From the NCBI GenBank assembly GCA_037367405.1, contig JAZKJV010008883.1:992001-1056000 (forward strand): 64,000 nt of DNA. Direction: 5' to 3'. Source of the stretch: Ottelia alismoides (lineage: Eukaryota; Streptophyta; Magnoliopsida; Alismatales; Hydrocharitaceae). The position numbers and the translations under genes are program-made. Shown piece by piece: positions 9,981-21,471 of this stretch; positions within the stretch are counted from its first letter, which is position 1; each line of letters starts with the position of its first letter. The notes under the pieces are model-generated. The model worked only from the letters and a program-made list of their open reading frames with translations, did not search any database and was not told where the DNA came from.

Positions 9981-12354
9981 CTTCCCTTCTTTTTGGCAAG
10001 CTCCACTGCTTTTATCAAAGAATGACACACACTGATCAACTTATTAATTTTATGTCATCACACCCTGGTACTTTAGAACAAATTCAAAAGATAGTATAAG
10101 AACCATGTCCCATACTGTCTAAGATGCTGACACTCAGGTTTTATGAAACCATAATTAATTTTATCCTATCCTCGAGCATCATATAGATTAAGTTCAAATT
10201 CAAGCCTCAATCCTAGTCTCTCAAGTGATACCTCGACTCATCTCAATCATGAATGCAGCGTGCATGTAAGTGATAGTCAATTCGTTAAGGGAGATTAAGC
10301 ATGCAATATTACATACATATCCTCTAATTAGGGAAGTTTAATTTTTAAGTCCAATACCCTAATGATTAATACAAGTTAATTTTAAATATCTGGACTTCTT
10401 AAACCAAGTGTTAAAGACCATCTCAATCCTTTGAGTGCATAGTGGAAGTGTCAAGCGAGAACATCAATTAATAAGTCAATCTTTTTGTGATTTTTTTCCA
10501 ATAATCTAGACAGTTAAGGAATTAATTATACTCAATTACACCCTTGTCTTTGAAAAGAAGTCTGTTAACAAACATTGTCACATATGTATAGAAATTTTTC
10601 AAATATTTTACAAATATTTTCAAGAACCCCATTTTTCAAATATCAGTAAAATATTTTTCAAAATAATGTCACATAAATATCGATTTTCAAAATATTTTAC
10701 AAATGATTTTTCAAAACCTGTCAAACAGTATTCTTACAAATCATGTAAAACATTTGAAAAGCATGCCAAATATATATAAAGTTTTTAAACATCATTTCCA
10801 AAACATATTTAAAAAAAATCAGTTTCTAAAATATAATACGATACCCTTAGTCCAAAGAGTTTAAAATTATGAGCTATACCTAAAGTATATATGAAATATA
10901 TACAGTACACCCCCTATACTTAGCTTTTCTATGTCCTCATAGCACAAAGTGGTATGAAGCCATAGCTCATGTTAAATATAAAGATTTGTATAGAACTGAA
11001 CAAATATCACAATAAGGATGTTGAGCGAAAAGAACAGTCAGAAGAATATAGGGACTCAGGTCCCCTATACTTAAGCTGATAGCTTAAGTTAAGGAATGAA
11101 AGAAAATAGGTGACCCGAGGGGAACAATCAGAATGAAGTTGGATCCCCCCTTATAGTTAGGTTGAAAATAAGTCTAAATATAAAGAATAGGAAGCTAAGG
11201 AAGGGAGGGATCATGGATATCTGAATCTCAAGATGAATGAATTTGAGGGGATGAAATTGAGCGAGGGTTTTGGGAGGTTTTAACAGAGTCAAACAAGATC
11301 AAACAAACCCAATTATCTCACCAACACATACAATGAAGATAAAAATATGATCTAACTATCTTGTCTCTTTTATTGGCGATAATCCAAAACTCGAATCCAT
11401 TACGAGTAAGTTTAAGTACGATTTGGGCACTATCCTATGGATGCGTCCTCATCTCTCAACATGTAAAATAATCCTACAAATAATGAGGAGTTTGCTCTCC
11501 CAATACAAGATATATTTTAGCTCTATTTTTAATTATGTCAACTTGCATTAACAGTTCCATTTCATAGATTAGGTCATCACTTAATTTAATCAATCTGAGC
11601 ACATAAGGAATCGTCTACCGTCCGGTCCCATTTCCTTTTAGATCCTAAGTGATAAAACATGACGTAAGGATACAAGAAAAGCATCCAAACGTAAAACCCA
11701 TGATGTATTCTCAAGAGAAAAACTTACAGTGATGCCAACTCTCGCCATGCACGTGCAGGACAAAATATATAAACATATGTCAAAATGCATGCAAGTTGAT
11801 GAAAAACCTGCCTAATCATGCATTCTATTAGTGGGGTAAGAATCTAATTAAATTGAGATAGGTTGAACGTAGGCTACATGCATCTCATGAATCTTCAAAG
11901 ATAGTGAATCTCATCAGATGAAATTAGTGTGACCTATATTACAGATCAAGCACCAAAAAATCAAATCTAAAGATTCTCTTGGAGTTGCGTGCCTAAACCC
12001 TAATATCGGCCATTCAAGTTGAGTCCCTCCCACATGAAGGTGAAACAGACTCAACACACAAATAATGTACAATTCCATAATAATATACAACAAATGTATT
12101 AACAAAAATAATCTTTGAATGATCTTGATGTCATCTTATGTGGCTTCTCTCAACATGAACTCAATCCAAGCTTCATGCCTCTGTATCTCTTCGAGTGTCC
12201 TTGATGAACGAGCCCTTCCACAGAAAAGAAGAAATTAGATATCAAAGATTATCAAATCGATAAATAATGTATAAAACATCACATAATGCCCTAAAAAAGA
12301 TTATCAATTTAACAAAAATATAAGAACCTAAATAATCATATTAGTGAAGCTGCA
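9981..12354 (-). mobile_element. AT1 interior, PBS-proximal part, non-coding
   Basis: Reads in minus orientation from the primer site at 12372 down to the AT5 insertion. It shares ordered blocks with AT3 25088-27400: the post-PBS block (12137-12230), the ACCGTCCGGTCCC/ACGGTAGACGATG region near 11615, the PPT-like stem-loops (10905-11175) and the CTGACACTCAGG block (about 10119). No open frame resembles gag or pol. Its length with 5821-6219 (about 2.8 kb) is near that of AT3 and AT4, so AT1 is a non-autonomous large LTR element. Confidence 0.75.
10905..11175 (-). promoter_or_regulatory. PPT-like stem-loop module in AT1
   Basis: On the minus strand there are three sites where a stem-loop is followed by (C)TTAAGTATAGGGG. 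The best is 11069-11089 (arms ACTTAAGCT/AGCTTAAGT, loop ATC on the minus strand) with its G-run at 11062-11065. A second near 11145-11175 is decayed. The third, near 10908-10945, has the CTATG/CATAG mini-stem. It is homologous to 26196-26410 in AT3 and 45514-45728 in AT4. Confidence 0.6.
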
Positions 12355-12372
12355 TCCCCAGCAACAGTGCCA
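12355..12372 (-). other. Primer binding site of AT1 (tRNA-Asp type)
   Basis: The plus strand reads TCCCCAGCAACAGTGCCA, two changes from the 3' end of plant tRNA-Asp (TCCCCGGCAACGGCGCCA). The LTR begins two bases further on at 12375 with TGAAAAC. This fixes AT1 as minus-strand and the LTR on its right as the 5' LTR. Confidence 0.8.
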
Positions 12373-12374
12373 TC

Positions 12375-13852
12375 TGAAAACTTGCTAAATGTGTATGATA
12401 AAAAGTACTTGTTGTAGTACGGGCACTTAGCAAAGTACACAGAACTAGGTAAAATGTCTCTACGAAGAGGACCTAGCTTTAATTTATAAATCTAAGAAGT
12501 TCAAGGTCAAACTCAAGGACACGAGCCATTATACGATTTTTTAGATGTTTAAATTTCTATGTTAAATGATTAACAAATATCTAGGTCAAAACAAATAAAG
12601 ATATAAATAAACAATGCACAACATTAATGCAAATTGCAAATGCACATGAATGAGACAAAATGTGATTTAAAATGAATTTAATTCATGTTAGAAACAACAT
12701 CATAATGAATAGAATGATATTATAACAGTACATGCAAATATACACATTAATAGGTCCTAAGATGATCATACTTAGGCAATAATCAATATAAAAATATGGG
12801 TCCAATTGAGCACTTGATCAAAAGTCAAGTTTCATTTCATATGACTCAGAGCATCTATGACATTTCTAATTAAGGAACATAAAATAAGCATCAAATCAGA
12901 AACAGATGAAGCCATACGAAAGATGATCAAAGGAGCTTCGTAATGAAATAGAAATCACATCAATAGGATGTAGCATGCTCAAGTTATTCATGATTGAGTC
13001 CAAAGGCATAAATGAAAATAAAATATATAAAAATCCTTACATAGGTCCCTACAGGGACTTAAATGCAATTAATGAATACCAGCTCTTGAAATTGTTGAAA
13101 ACCCCATGCGTGGGGGCATTTTAATAATTAAGAGAAACCATCGGAGGTCGGAGAAGATGCGAGGCAATCTGGATGATGACACTGATGCCGGTTTGTTGGA
13201 AGAGAAACTCTAGATCAGAGCATGCTCCAATTTATGATCATTGAAGGAGATAGTACCTACATGTGTTGGGAAAAACCAATAGTTGAAGCATATTGAAGTG
13301 GGTGCGTGCAAACGTGAAGCAGAAGCATGAGCTATGAAGCGGAAGGATGAGCTGTAGTGGCTGAAGAAGGTGAAGCTCGTGTGGTTCATCCCTGTTTAGA
13401 TGGAGAAAAAAGAATAAAGTGGTTGGGGTTCTGGTAGAAGAAGAATGATCAAGTCAACCTCCAACGCACATCACGGATTTACAATGAAGGCTAAAGGCTC
13501 ATCGGAATTGAGTATGCATGTAATTACATATCAGGAAAAATTCAAGAAAATCAAACAAAACAAAAAAAAAACTAATTATTCAAATATTGAAGAAGACATA
13601 CACGGTGGTCGGTATGGCTTGGGCTGAGGCTCAATAGTCCTCAGGTCTTCGCATAACAAGGCCAGTCGAACCTTGAAGCTCGTACAACCATCAGAGATGC
13701 TGTATTATGGCCATTCCGACCATGGGTCTCACCAGAAGCGATCACCATTATCGCTCGATCAATACGCTTGGATAGAAGAGGCTTCCGGCAAGCATGGACA
13801 ACCACCTACTTGGGCAGCAGAAGAATATTTGAAGAAGACGTTGGCAACCTCT
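12375..13852 (-). mobile_element. AT1 5' LTR, piece 1 (PBS-proximal)
   Basis: In minus orientation this is the R/U5 end. Landmarks match AT3 24840-24920 inverted (a GACACGAGCC block near 12519) and the region around 24250-24600. It ends with CCTCT (13848-13852), the TSD of AT2, and continues at 32954. Short open frames at 13445-13855 have no recognisable product. Confidence 0.75.
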
Positions 13853-15861
13853 TGATGATCTCGAAATTTGACTCTTTAATAATAATGAATTGTAGTATAG
13901 GAGGAGAAAAATGATCGTTTAAAAACCACAATCTTTGAATGTTGCGGAGTATTTTTACTTGGCTAGTCTACCAAGGTTGAACACAAGGAATGGTAATTTT
14001 TAGTTGCGAGGTTTTAAATAAAATCAAATAATTAATTAAATGCTAAGTTAATTGTGTCAGATGATGATGCAATGCTAAAGATCACAGAGAAAGATATTAA
14101 GCGCAGGATTCGTGCCGAAAATTTTAATACAAATAAATTGATTGGTTCCCTCAAAAATAGTCACAGATCGAATAAATGCAGGTAAGATTACAAATAAACC
14201 TGCAATAAAAAATAACCCTCAATTTATCTCAAAATTCTCTCTGATTCAATCCTCAAATAATTCGAGTTCAATCACATACATTATTGAGAATTGAAACTAT
14301 TTATTGATGATTGAGCTAAATCCCCTACATAGGTTAGATCCTCAAATGATTTAGAATACTCGGATTAGGATTGATCCAATTGAAATCCTCAAATAAATCC
14401 CTGCAAAATAAACCATTAATTTTCTAATAAAATGAGGCACAAGTATGTCCATTATTCACAAGCATAGATCAAAATCACTCCTCAAATAATAATAATCAAG
14501 AAACAACCTCAGATTTGTCCACAAGATATGTGAAATGAAAGAGCACAGAATTAGCTTTAAAACGACATATTATGCGCTAAAAATGGAGTTCCTACGAAAA
14601 AGATGTGCTAAATTAAAGATCAGAGACTAAAATGCAATAAAAATATAATTTTTCTTCTCAATTTGATCTGTGGAGGACTTATCTGCAATAAAGTAAAACT
14701 ACATGGGCCTTTCTACAAATTTTCCAAGTCGCCATGTGAGCAGCACATGACCTGTGCAGTGAGGACTCTTCTGTAATATCTGGAACTTCCAAGGACGTGG
14801 ACACAATTTACCCAGCAGCACATGTTGCGCACGTACGTAGGAGGCTCGATGGGGGCGAAGCTGCGGTTTGGGCACGGACTGAGGTTCTGAGCCCCAAACT
14901 GGAGGCTCGGTCGACGCGGCTGGAGGCTCGGACCGAAGCTAAGGCTCAGATGGATCGAGCCTTGACGTGGCGAAGAGAAGCGGTCCGGAAGGCACGAACC
15001 TCAAGGTTGGGGCAGCAGGCTCGGGCTTGACTCATGGCGCTCTGATGACCGTCGGATCATGGGCTTCGGCCCAATCCAACAACTACTGGGTGAGTTGCGG
15101 TGACGGAGGCGACGGTGCGGGCGTGGGCGGAGGAAGTGCTCGGGCTCGATCGACACACGGCCGAGCGACAGAGGTCGAGCTGTGACTGAGGTGGAGGGCT
15201 CGCGAGGCGGTGGCAGTGGACCTTCAGGGTGAGCGTAAAAGAGAGAATACGGGTGGTCCTCCTGCGTCTGAGGCAGTATCCTCGATGTGGGGAGGCAGAG
15301 TCGAGGATGGTCAGCACGAGATTAAGGTGCTCGAGGGTAAGTGCGTTGTCGACTGCAGAGGGCGGAGTCGCAAAGGTGGCGGGCGAGCGAGGAGGAGGTA
15401 GCAATGAAGGTGAAATTCGGAGGCGGAGCCTACGTTGCGAGGTAGTGCGAGCGAGCCTTCTGTGGAGGTGGAGGTATATGCATGGATAAGAGAGAGAAAG
15501 GAAGACAGTGGGTCGCCTGGAAGATGGAGGAGGTGGAGGCCTTACCGACGATGGGACATGAAGCTCGGGTGCTCGCGAAGGGGGCAGCGACACAACAATG
15601 GAGTGTCGTGGATCGCGCCTGGAGGAGGTAACGCTTGAGAATGGGGTTCCTGTCACAAACCCATTTCACGGCTACTCGAGATGATGGCGGATGGGCGATG
15701 ACCGACGATGGGGGGCTTTATAGGAGAGGTGGGGAAGAGACGTTATGAGCGTGCAGCTGTAACCACCACAGAAGGGGAGGAGATGCGACAACGGCTGTTA
15801 CGAGGGAGGCAGCGGCGACGGTTACAGGAGGAGGCGTTGCGGGAGGAAGGGGGAGCGGATG

Positions 15862-15998
15862 TCACGTGCCTCGCACGTGATAGGGGAGGAGAAGAGGTCA
15901 CGTGCACGGCACGTGACCGGAGGAGGAGAGAGGATAAATTGTGGTGGGGTGACATGGGGTGCCACATGGCATGCTTAGGGGTTGCCATGTGTCACCCC
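15862..15998. promoter_or_regulatory. Three G-box stem-loops in AT2 3' LTR
   Basis: 15862-15880: TCACGTGC, loop CTC, GCACGTGA. 15896-15918: two perfect 10-bp arms GGTCACGTGC around ACG. 15956-15998: GGGGTGCCACATGGCA facing TGCCATGTGTCACCCC. The 5' LTR keeps decayed versions around 31788-31925. These bZIP/bHLH-type sites sit between the hairpin and the GC-rich transcribed part, as expected of a promoter. Confidence 0.6.
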
Positions 15999-16074
15999 AA
16001 AAAATTCAAAAATAAAGAAGAAGAAAATTAGAAAAGAAATAAAAAGAGACCTCAGATAGAAAAAGTTCCTTCAA

Positions 16075-16106
16075 AAAGTTGTTTATCTCGATGAGATCTA
16101 CAATTT
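16075..16106 (-). repeat. Conserved LTR hairpin in AT2 3' LTR
   Basis: Arms AAAGTTGTTTATCTC and GAGATCTACAATTT around GAT; two changes and one missing base against the perfect copy. Confidence 0.8.
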
Positions 16107-17019
16107 CATGAAGGACCCAAGAGCAAAAGCGGTCATCTATGTGAAGTGGTGTTTTTGGTGGTCTCTATGTCTATAGAAAACCGAGTTTTTAGGGTTTTGT
16201 CATTTTTTGGGTATTTTAAAAGAGGATAAAAAATATTGAAAAAATATGATAAAATATAAGAAAATTAATTACACACTAATATTTTTTTGGATTTTTAATA
16301 AATAAGAAATTAGCACAATAAAATAGAAGTATGAAATACGAGAGTTTTGTACAGACTCACAACGAACACTCTGACGCAGTCAATTTCTTAAATTTTTGCC
16401 TTAATATAGATTTGGATTTTTATATCGCTTGATAAAATCTTTCATCAAAGAACATAAATGAAGAATAAATAAAATTAAAAGGGTTAATTATGTACATAAA
16501 AACTCATATCAAAAATAGTAAAAAGTTAAAATGTGCAAAAGAGACTCAAAACCCAACTTTCACATATTAGCTCCGAATTTTATGAAATTGGTCTTGATTT
16601 GAAGATATTTGAAAATGAAGTTCTTTAAAAGTGAGTAAACCAAAATCGAACACTGTATGAGGAAGATATGCGCATTTTAGTTCGTCAGATGTGAAATTAG
16701 ACTTTGTGATTATTTGACACTTATTTGAGTTAGTAAATTTTTTGTATTTTTTATTTAATCTTGTTAGTAATATATAAACAATGGAGTGGTTTTGGATCAA
16801 TTAGAATTATGATGAATTAATTAAAAACTATGGAAGTTAGCTACTTTTTGGGCCAATTTACACTTAGGATTTTTAATGCAATTATGCATGATGAAATGCA
16901 AATATTATTTACGCATGAACGTATGCTAATGATGCTCTATTAATGATTAAAGTGCATTTGAATTTTAAGGAATAAATCCTAATTGACCTATTTTAGCATG
17001 ATGAATACGATATTCATCA

Positions 17020-17040
17020 TACCCCTATACTTAAACTATG
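17020..17040 (-). other. AT2 polypurine tract
   Basis: The minus strand reads AGTTTAAGTATAGGGG followed by TA and the LTR start TGATGAATATCG. The same motif ends the interiors of AT3 and AT4 and recurs inside the stem-loop modules. Confidence 0.75.
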
Positions 17041-18735
17041 CTCGTCCCCCAGCATCAATGAACAAATGACTTAGTTGGATACATCCCTGACTGTACATGT
17101 GAATTTTCAAGACTAAATTCATCGAAGACCCTTAATTTGATTGATCCTAAAATTTTGGGCTCAACCATGCTTTAATCAAAAGGAATCTAACTTCTCTATT
17201 TATCAGACTCTCTGTTTGTACATATAATTTAAGGATATGACTTTTAGTGTACTGCATTCATGAGAGTGAAGTCGAAACATCACCCAAAGTTCCAGTCCAA
17301 GAGACTCTCCTCTAGACCTAATCCTCAATACTATGGAATAATTCTATTCTTGCTTCAATCAACCATCTCATTAGTTTGTCAGATTTGAAATGTAGATGGA
17401 CGGCCAGATGATGGAGGGGTATAGTATTGTGTATATTTCTCTCTCCCTCACACTGGAACAAGGAGCCTCTCAAGTGCCTTTTTACTCACACGTGTATTTT
17501 TATTATGTTGATCAGTCTGTCCGTCAAGAGAATTCAGAGTCGTCTGCACTTTTTTTTCTGGGAGTACACCGGGGTGTGTCGCTTTTGAGTATCTAAGATA
17601 CCTTCGACATCCAGGCTTGTATCGCTAACGATGCAGAGCCCTTTTATGATTTCAGCCCAACTCCTTGGTCCTAATTAGCGTTTGGTCCAAGTAGACACTT
17701 TGAAAAGATTGGGAGCGCTCGCCATTGGTGGAAGCTCATTTGTAATGCGACTTTTGGAGGATAGAGATTTTCTTTGATCATTTCTTTCTTTTCTTTTCTT
17801 TTTGGCTAGCTCAACTGCTTGTACCAAAAGTTGGCGCACACTGATCAACAATTAAATTAATTTTCATCACACCATGGCACATAGGTAAATATCAAAGAGA
17901 TAACATATGAACTTGTTCACATACTGGCTAGAGTTTTGCTGACACTCAGGTTTCTTGAAGCCTTCATTAACTTTATCCCATCCTCGAATATCATTAGATC
18001 GGGGCCAAACTTAAATCTCTAGTCCTAGTTCCTCAAAGGATAACTTAACTCATCTCATCAATCACGTAGTTGTGAAAGTGATGTGCTGATCATATTCTTT
18101 AGAGGGTAGAGATGAAGAGTGCAACATAGCGCTCCAATCTTTCAAACTAGGGAAGTGTGGATTATTAAGTTCAAAACCCTAATAACTAAGGATGGCTAAC
18201 TCAGTTTCTCAATATCTCAAAAATCCAGTGTCTTCAAATCCTCAAGCCTTGAGTAAATGTGAATGTATCAAGAATATACCAACTAAGGAATGCATGAGAT
18301 GCTTAATAAATGAAAGACCATGAGTGAAATTTTTTATGCAAAAGTTATTTTTGAAAACCAGGTATAATTTACAGTAAAAATTGTTATAATATACAAAATA
18401 TACACTACTTGTACCCATCCCCGATGTTAGATGAAAATGACTAAAGTGCGAGATATGGATAAAGTAGAATATATACAAACACACCCCTTATATTTAGCTT
18501 GTGCTATGTCCTCATGGCATAAAGTGAAATGTAGACATAGCTCGTACTAAATATAGTTGAGCCAAGAAGAGTAGAAGTCGACATGTCCCCCTATACTTAG
18601 ACTTTTGAGGGACTAAGCCTAGCAAAAACATGAAATGAGGCAGTCGAGGGTGAGCAGAAAGAATAGAAGTGATGTATACACAATGGTACATGTTCCCCTA
18701 TACTTAGGCTCGAGTTAGTCTAAGTGTGATCAGAT
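17041..18735 (-). mobile_element. AT2 interior, 3' non-coding part with stem-loop module
   Basis: Matches AT3 26196-28200 inverted, in the same order. PPT-like stem-loops lie at 18584-18615 and 18696-18730 (arms ACTTAGACT/AGCCTAAGT, one mismatch, followed on the minus strand by ATAGGGGA), and the CTATG mini-stem near 18500. The block of AT3 26770-26960 is missing here and occurs instead upstream of gag (21190-21460). No gene. Confidence 0.7.
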
Positions 18736-18923
18736 AATTACCGATGGGAAATCGGGTAGATTTACAAATGCATAAGATCAAGGAGTTTTGCAGCGAACCT
18801 TCTTGCCGGAGTGTTGTGGGAGATGGTATGGAGATGTGGAGGGCGGTGAAGAGGGGAAGGGTGACAAAGACCAGCCGTTATCAGAGTCGTCCTCAGAAGA
18901 ATAGTAGTCGTACGCAGAGGATT

Positions 18924-19469
18924 CTAACTATTGTCAATCAAAGGTAAGTGCCCTTGGATCAACGTTGTACTTATTGCACTTATCTGATGAACCACTTCAG
19001 AACCAGACGAGGACTCTTCAGAAATCACCTGATGTCTAAGGTCAAAGGTAACTTCCTTGGCCGGTTTGTTTCTTTGAGAAGTATTGGGAGAAAGTTGGAC
19101 AGTCTTCATCTCCCTTTCTTGTGTAACCGGCGTGGCATTCTTGAATTCCTCATCAGATGAATCGCCGTAAATTTCGACCAATACTTGTAGGGTCATATGT
19201 TGCTTCCGGCGAGGGAGATTGTTCTAGGTGGTTTTATGAGCTATGGTTGGGGACGTTGATGTTACTTCCCGATTATCGTGAATTTTGGTGATGTTGGATG
19301 TTTCTGGAGTCGGTTCCTTGTATGGTTCAAGTATCTCATGAATTGTTGCCGACTCAAAAATTGGACCACTTAAATAATCATTATGTTCCTTAGAAATTTT
19401 GTCCAATTCTTCATAATCTCCTAAATATTGTTTTCTCCTTGGAGCAGTCGCAGGGTTAGAATCAAATGT
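18924..19469 (-). pseudogene. Post-protease polyprotein remnant of AT2
   Basis: Two short minus-strand open frames (19224-19406 and 18924-19196), rich in Ser, Thr and Glu, follow the protease. In Athila polyproteins a variable linker leads to RT at this place, but no RT motif (such as an xxDD box) can be found before the non-coding 3' part begins at about 18735. The RT-RNase H-integrase section is absent, not just broken. Confidence 0.45.
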
Positions 19470-20042
19470 CTATCCAACAGTTACTCTCTTAGGTATTTCT
19501 CCTAGGATTTGTGTTTGTGCTTCATAAGGAGAGATCTGCTTATGTGAAGCGTTTGTCTCCTGATCACAACTGTTGGTCTCAAGTCGGGTTTCCTCAGAGT
19601 AGATCATATTATTGAGGGTTTGTTCATTGTTGTCTGAACTCAGGAACTTGATTTCCTGAGTCTCACAATCGACAATTGCCTTAGCAGAGGCTAAGAATGG
19701 CTTTCCTAAAATGATAGGAGACTCAGACAACGTTCTGAGATGCTCAATGTCAAGGACAATAAAGTGCACTTTATATCTATCACCCTGAAAGTTTACGACG
19801 AGCGAAACAAACCCCCGTGGCCTTTTGGTGGATCGATCAAGCAATTGAATGATCATCCTTATCTTTTTGAGTTGTCTAAGTTTGAATTGGTCAAAAATGG
19901 ACTTGGGGAGGATGTTTATTGTAGCATCGTCATCTAACCGAACATGAGTAAATATTGTATCCTTAATTTCACATGTGATTCGAGTCAACCGCTTGACTTT
20001 ATGGCTTTTGGTTTTCTGATTCATCAACAAAGAACTTGCCAT
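19470..20042 (-). CDS. Athila-type retropepsin (aspartic protease) of AT2
   Basis: A 190-residue minus-strand open frame. Retropepsins cleave the gag-pol polyprotein in the particle. The pattern is that of Athila/Tat proteases: an active-site-like LDDDATINILPKSIF segment (residues 36-50), then LDRSTKRPRGFV (69-80), VHFIVLDIEHL (92-102), PIILGKPFLASAKAIVD (109-125) and a final EIKF. The usual catalytic D-(L/S)-GA-(S/T) reads DDDAT here, so the Gly is lost and the enzyme is probably inactive or decayed. The N-terminal methionine is internal to the original polyprotein. Upstream, in the same direction, lies gag-like sequence. Confidence 0.7.
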   Translation of the reverse strand: MASSLLMNQKTKSHKVKRLTRITCEIKDTIFTHVRLDDDATINILPKSIFDQFKLRQLKKIRMIIQLLDRSTKRPRGFVSLVVNFQGDRYKVHFIVLDIEHLRTLSESPIILGKPFLASAKAIVDCETQEIKFLSSDNNEQTLNNMIYSEETRLETNSCDQETNASHKQISPYEAQTQILGEIPKRVTVG

Positions 20043-21109
20043 AGTTATGACATGATATTCAGTCTTTGATCATTTCTTGCCCGTCTTTTTAGGGTTTAGT
20101 CGACTCTTCACAAATCATTTAAGATCGGGCACATATTCTATGGCCTTGATCAATGGAAGATCTAATATCAGACTCTTGTAAAATGCTTCCATTTCCAAAT
20201 TATCCAATTTTTTTGAATTTTCTATTTTTTTCAATTTTTTGGTATTTTCTATAATATGGTCAGTATGGGGGTCAGAGGTCAGTGGTGGTGGTAACTCCAG
20301 CTATACAGAAGATGTTGGTGCCTTAGTATCATTTCTTTCCTCGAGATCATCTCCACTTAAATAAACCTCGATACCAAGTTTAGCTATTCTATTTTTTCTA
20401 TTTTCAATGTTATTTTGAATTCATTCCTCAATTCTTCCACATTTCTTTTGATTTGCGAGTATTCATCCTTTAGTGATTGGTTGGGAAGATTACTGGTCTG
20501 GGTAGAATGATTTTGCTGAGAAATTGAGGTTCCATACTCAACATGCCTAGACATAGGCTCACATTTCTGAGTTGAGTATGTGTTACTTGCTAAGATAGTC
20601 TGAGCCTCAAAATCGGGTATCCACCGACAATGAGAAGGTGGAGGTGGATCCTGAATCCCATTCTTTGTGTATTAGGACTCATTGAGTGTAGAGCAAGAGG
20701 GCCTGTGAGATTCAATACAGTTAGGGTGAATGTAAGGTGTAGGCCTCTCTACTTGGTCATTGGCAGGAAATCTTCGGGTCAAAGGTGTATAGGTGTAATC
20801 TTGATAGGTCAACCGATCATCATTCTCAACAGTAGATTGCTTAAGGTATATGTCATCTTGGTTAGCAAACTTTTGGGTAGAGGGAGTGCTAGACAGGTAT
20901 GGGATGGTATTGGGTGCGTAAGAACATGTAGAAGGTGAGAAGTATGAAGAATTGGCAAAGTTTGGTGAGGTCGTGAAGTCGATCGAAGTTCCGACTTCAG
21001 GATTCGTATACAAGGTGGATCGGGAATACATGGTGGAAAAGAAGAAAATGATGATCCAAACAAGAAACGAAATAGATGCAAGACAAAACAAACCAGTTGA
21101 TTCACCCAC
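20043..21109 (-). pseudogene. Athila-like gag remnant of AT2
   Basis: Reads from a possible start at 21109 towards 20043 with several stops. The first 145 residues (21109-20672) are rich in Ser, Thr, Tyr and Pro and not recognisable. The last part, in shifted frames, contains KLDNLEMEAFYKSL and LIKAIEYVPDLK before the protease; this has the layout of the Athila gag C-terminus, where an F-x-A-(I/L)-E-x-(M/V)-P-x-(Y/L) helix precedes the protease. Also seen: a Lys/Asn/Glu-rich segment YSQIKRNVEELRNEF. No CCHC zinc knuckle was found. Family assignment depends mainly on the adjacent protease. Confidence 0.5.
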
Positions 21110-21471
21110 TCAACACTTGTGATGGCACGTTAGGGTTCGGTCGCTTATCTTTTCAATTTTAATTTAATGACAAAACAATCTTGAAAATTAAGCGAAGCTG
21201 TTAGGTGCCGAAATATTTCACAAAGACTGTCCCAAGTCCATACAACTAGTTGCACCTACTTTTAGCCAGTATAGGTGTAAGTACGAACCGTTTAAACGGC
21301 TACCCATGTTACTTGAGGACAAAGCCTTACTCAAGGTCCTCTAAACCACCCACTTTGCTAAGGGAAGTCAGACCGTAAAACGGCTACACGAAACCCTCAC
21401 TGAGATATAGCTAATTGTTTTTAAAAACAGTAGTCTGAGTGAGAATTTTTGCTTTTTGGATCTGTGCTAGA
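21110..21471 (-). mobile_element. AT2 leader block upstream of gag
   Basis: 21190-21460 matches AT3 26770-26960 and AT4 46060-46215 inverted (landmarks CCTCTAAACCA near 21340 and CCCTCACTGA near 21393). At about 21471 it joins LTR sequence directly, without PBS or the first 1.7 kb of leader, marking the deletion endpoint. Confidence 0.7.

Larger units (their letters stand above)
13853..17019 (-). mobile_element. AT2 3' LTR (3167 bp)
   Basis: Plus strand starts TGATGATCTCG and ends GATATTCATCA; the terminus includes the imperfect palindrome TGATGAATACGATATTCATCA's outer parts. 14385-17019 aligns with the split 5' LTR. Organisation in minus sense: U3 with hairpin (16075-16106), G-box repeats (15862-15998), GC-rich centre (14800-15950), AT-rich R/U5. 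Long open frames on both strands of the GC-rich centre (15057-15656, for example) are composition effects and not conserved in phase in the other LTR. Confidence 0.85.

Noticed and set aside
12355..12372. tRNA gene
   Set aside because: The tRNA-like sequences here and at 25070, 37267, 44371 and 52990 are 13-18 bases long primer sites next to LTRs, not tRNA genes.
15057..15656. 199-codon minus-strand frame in AT2 3' LTR
   Set aside because: Arg/Ser/Pro-rich, in the GC-rich LTR centre, not intact in the 5' LTR copy (31052-31522).
20809..21105. 98-codon frame overlapping the AT2 gag start in another phase
   Set aside because: Shadow of the minus-strand gag frame; Pro/Ser/Leu-rich without motif.
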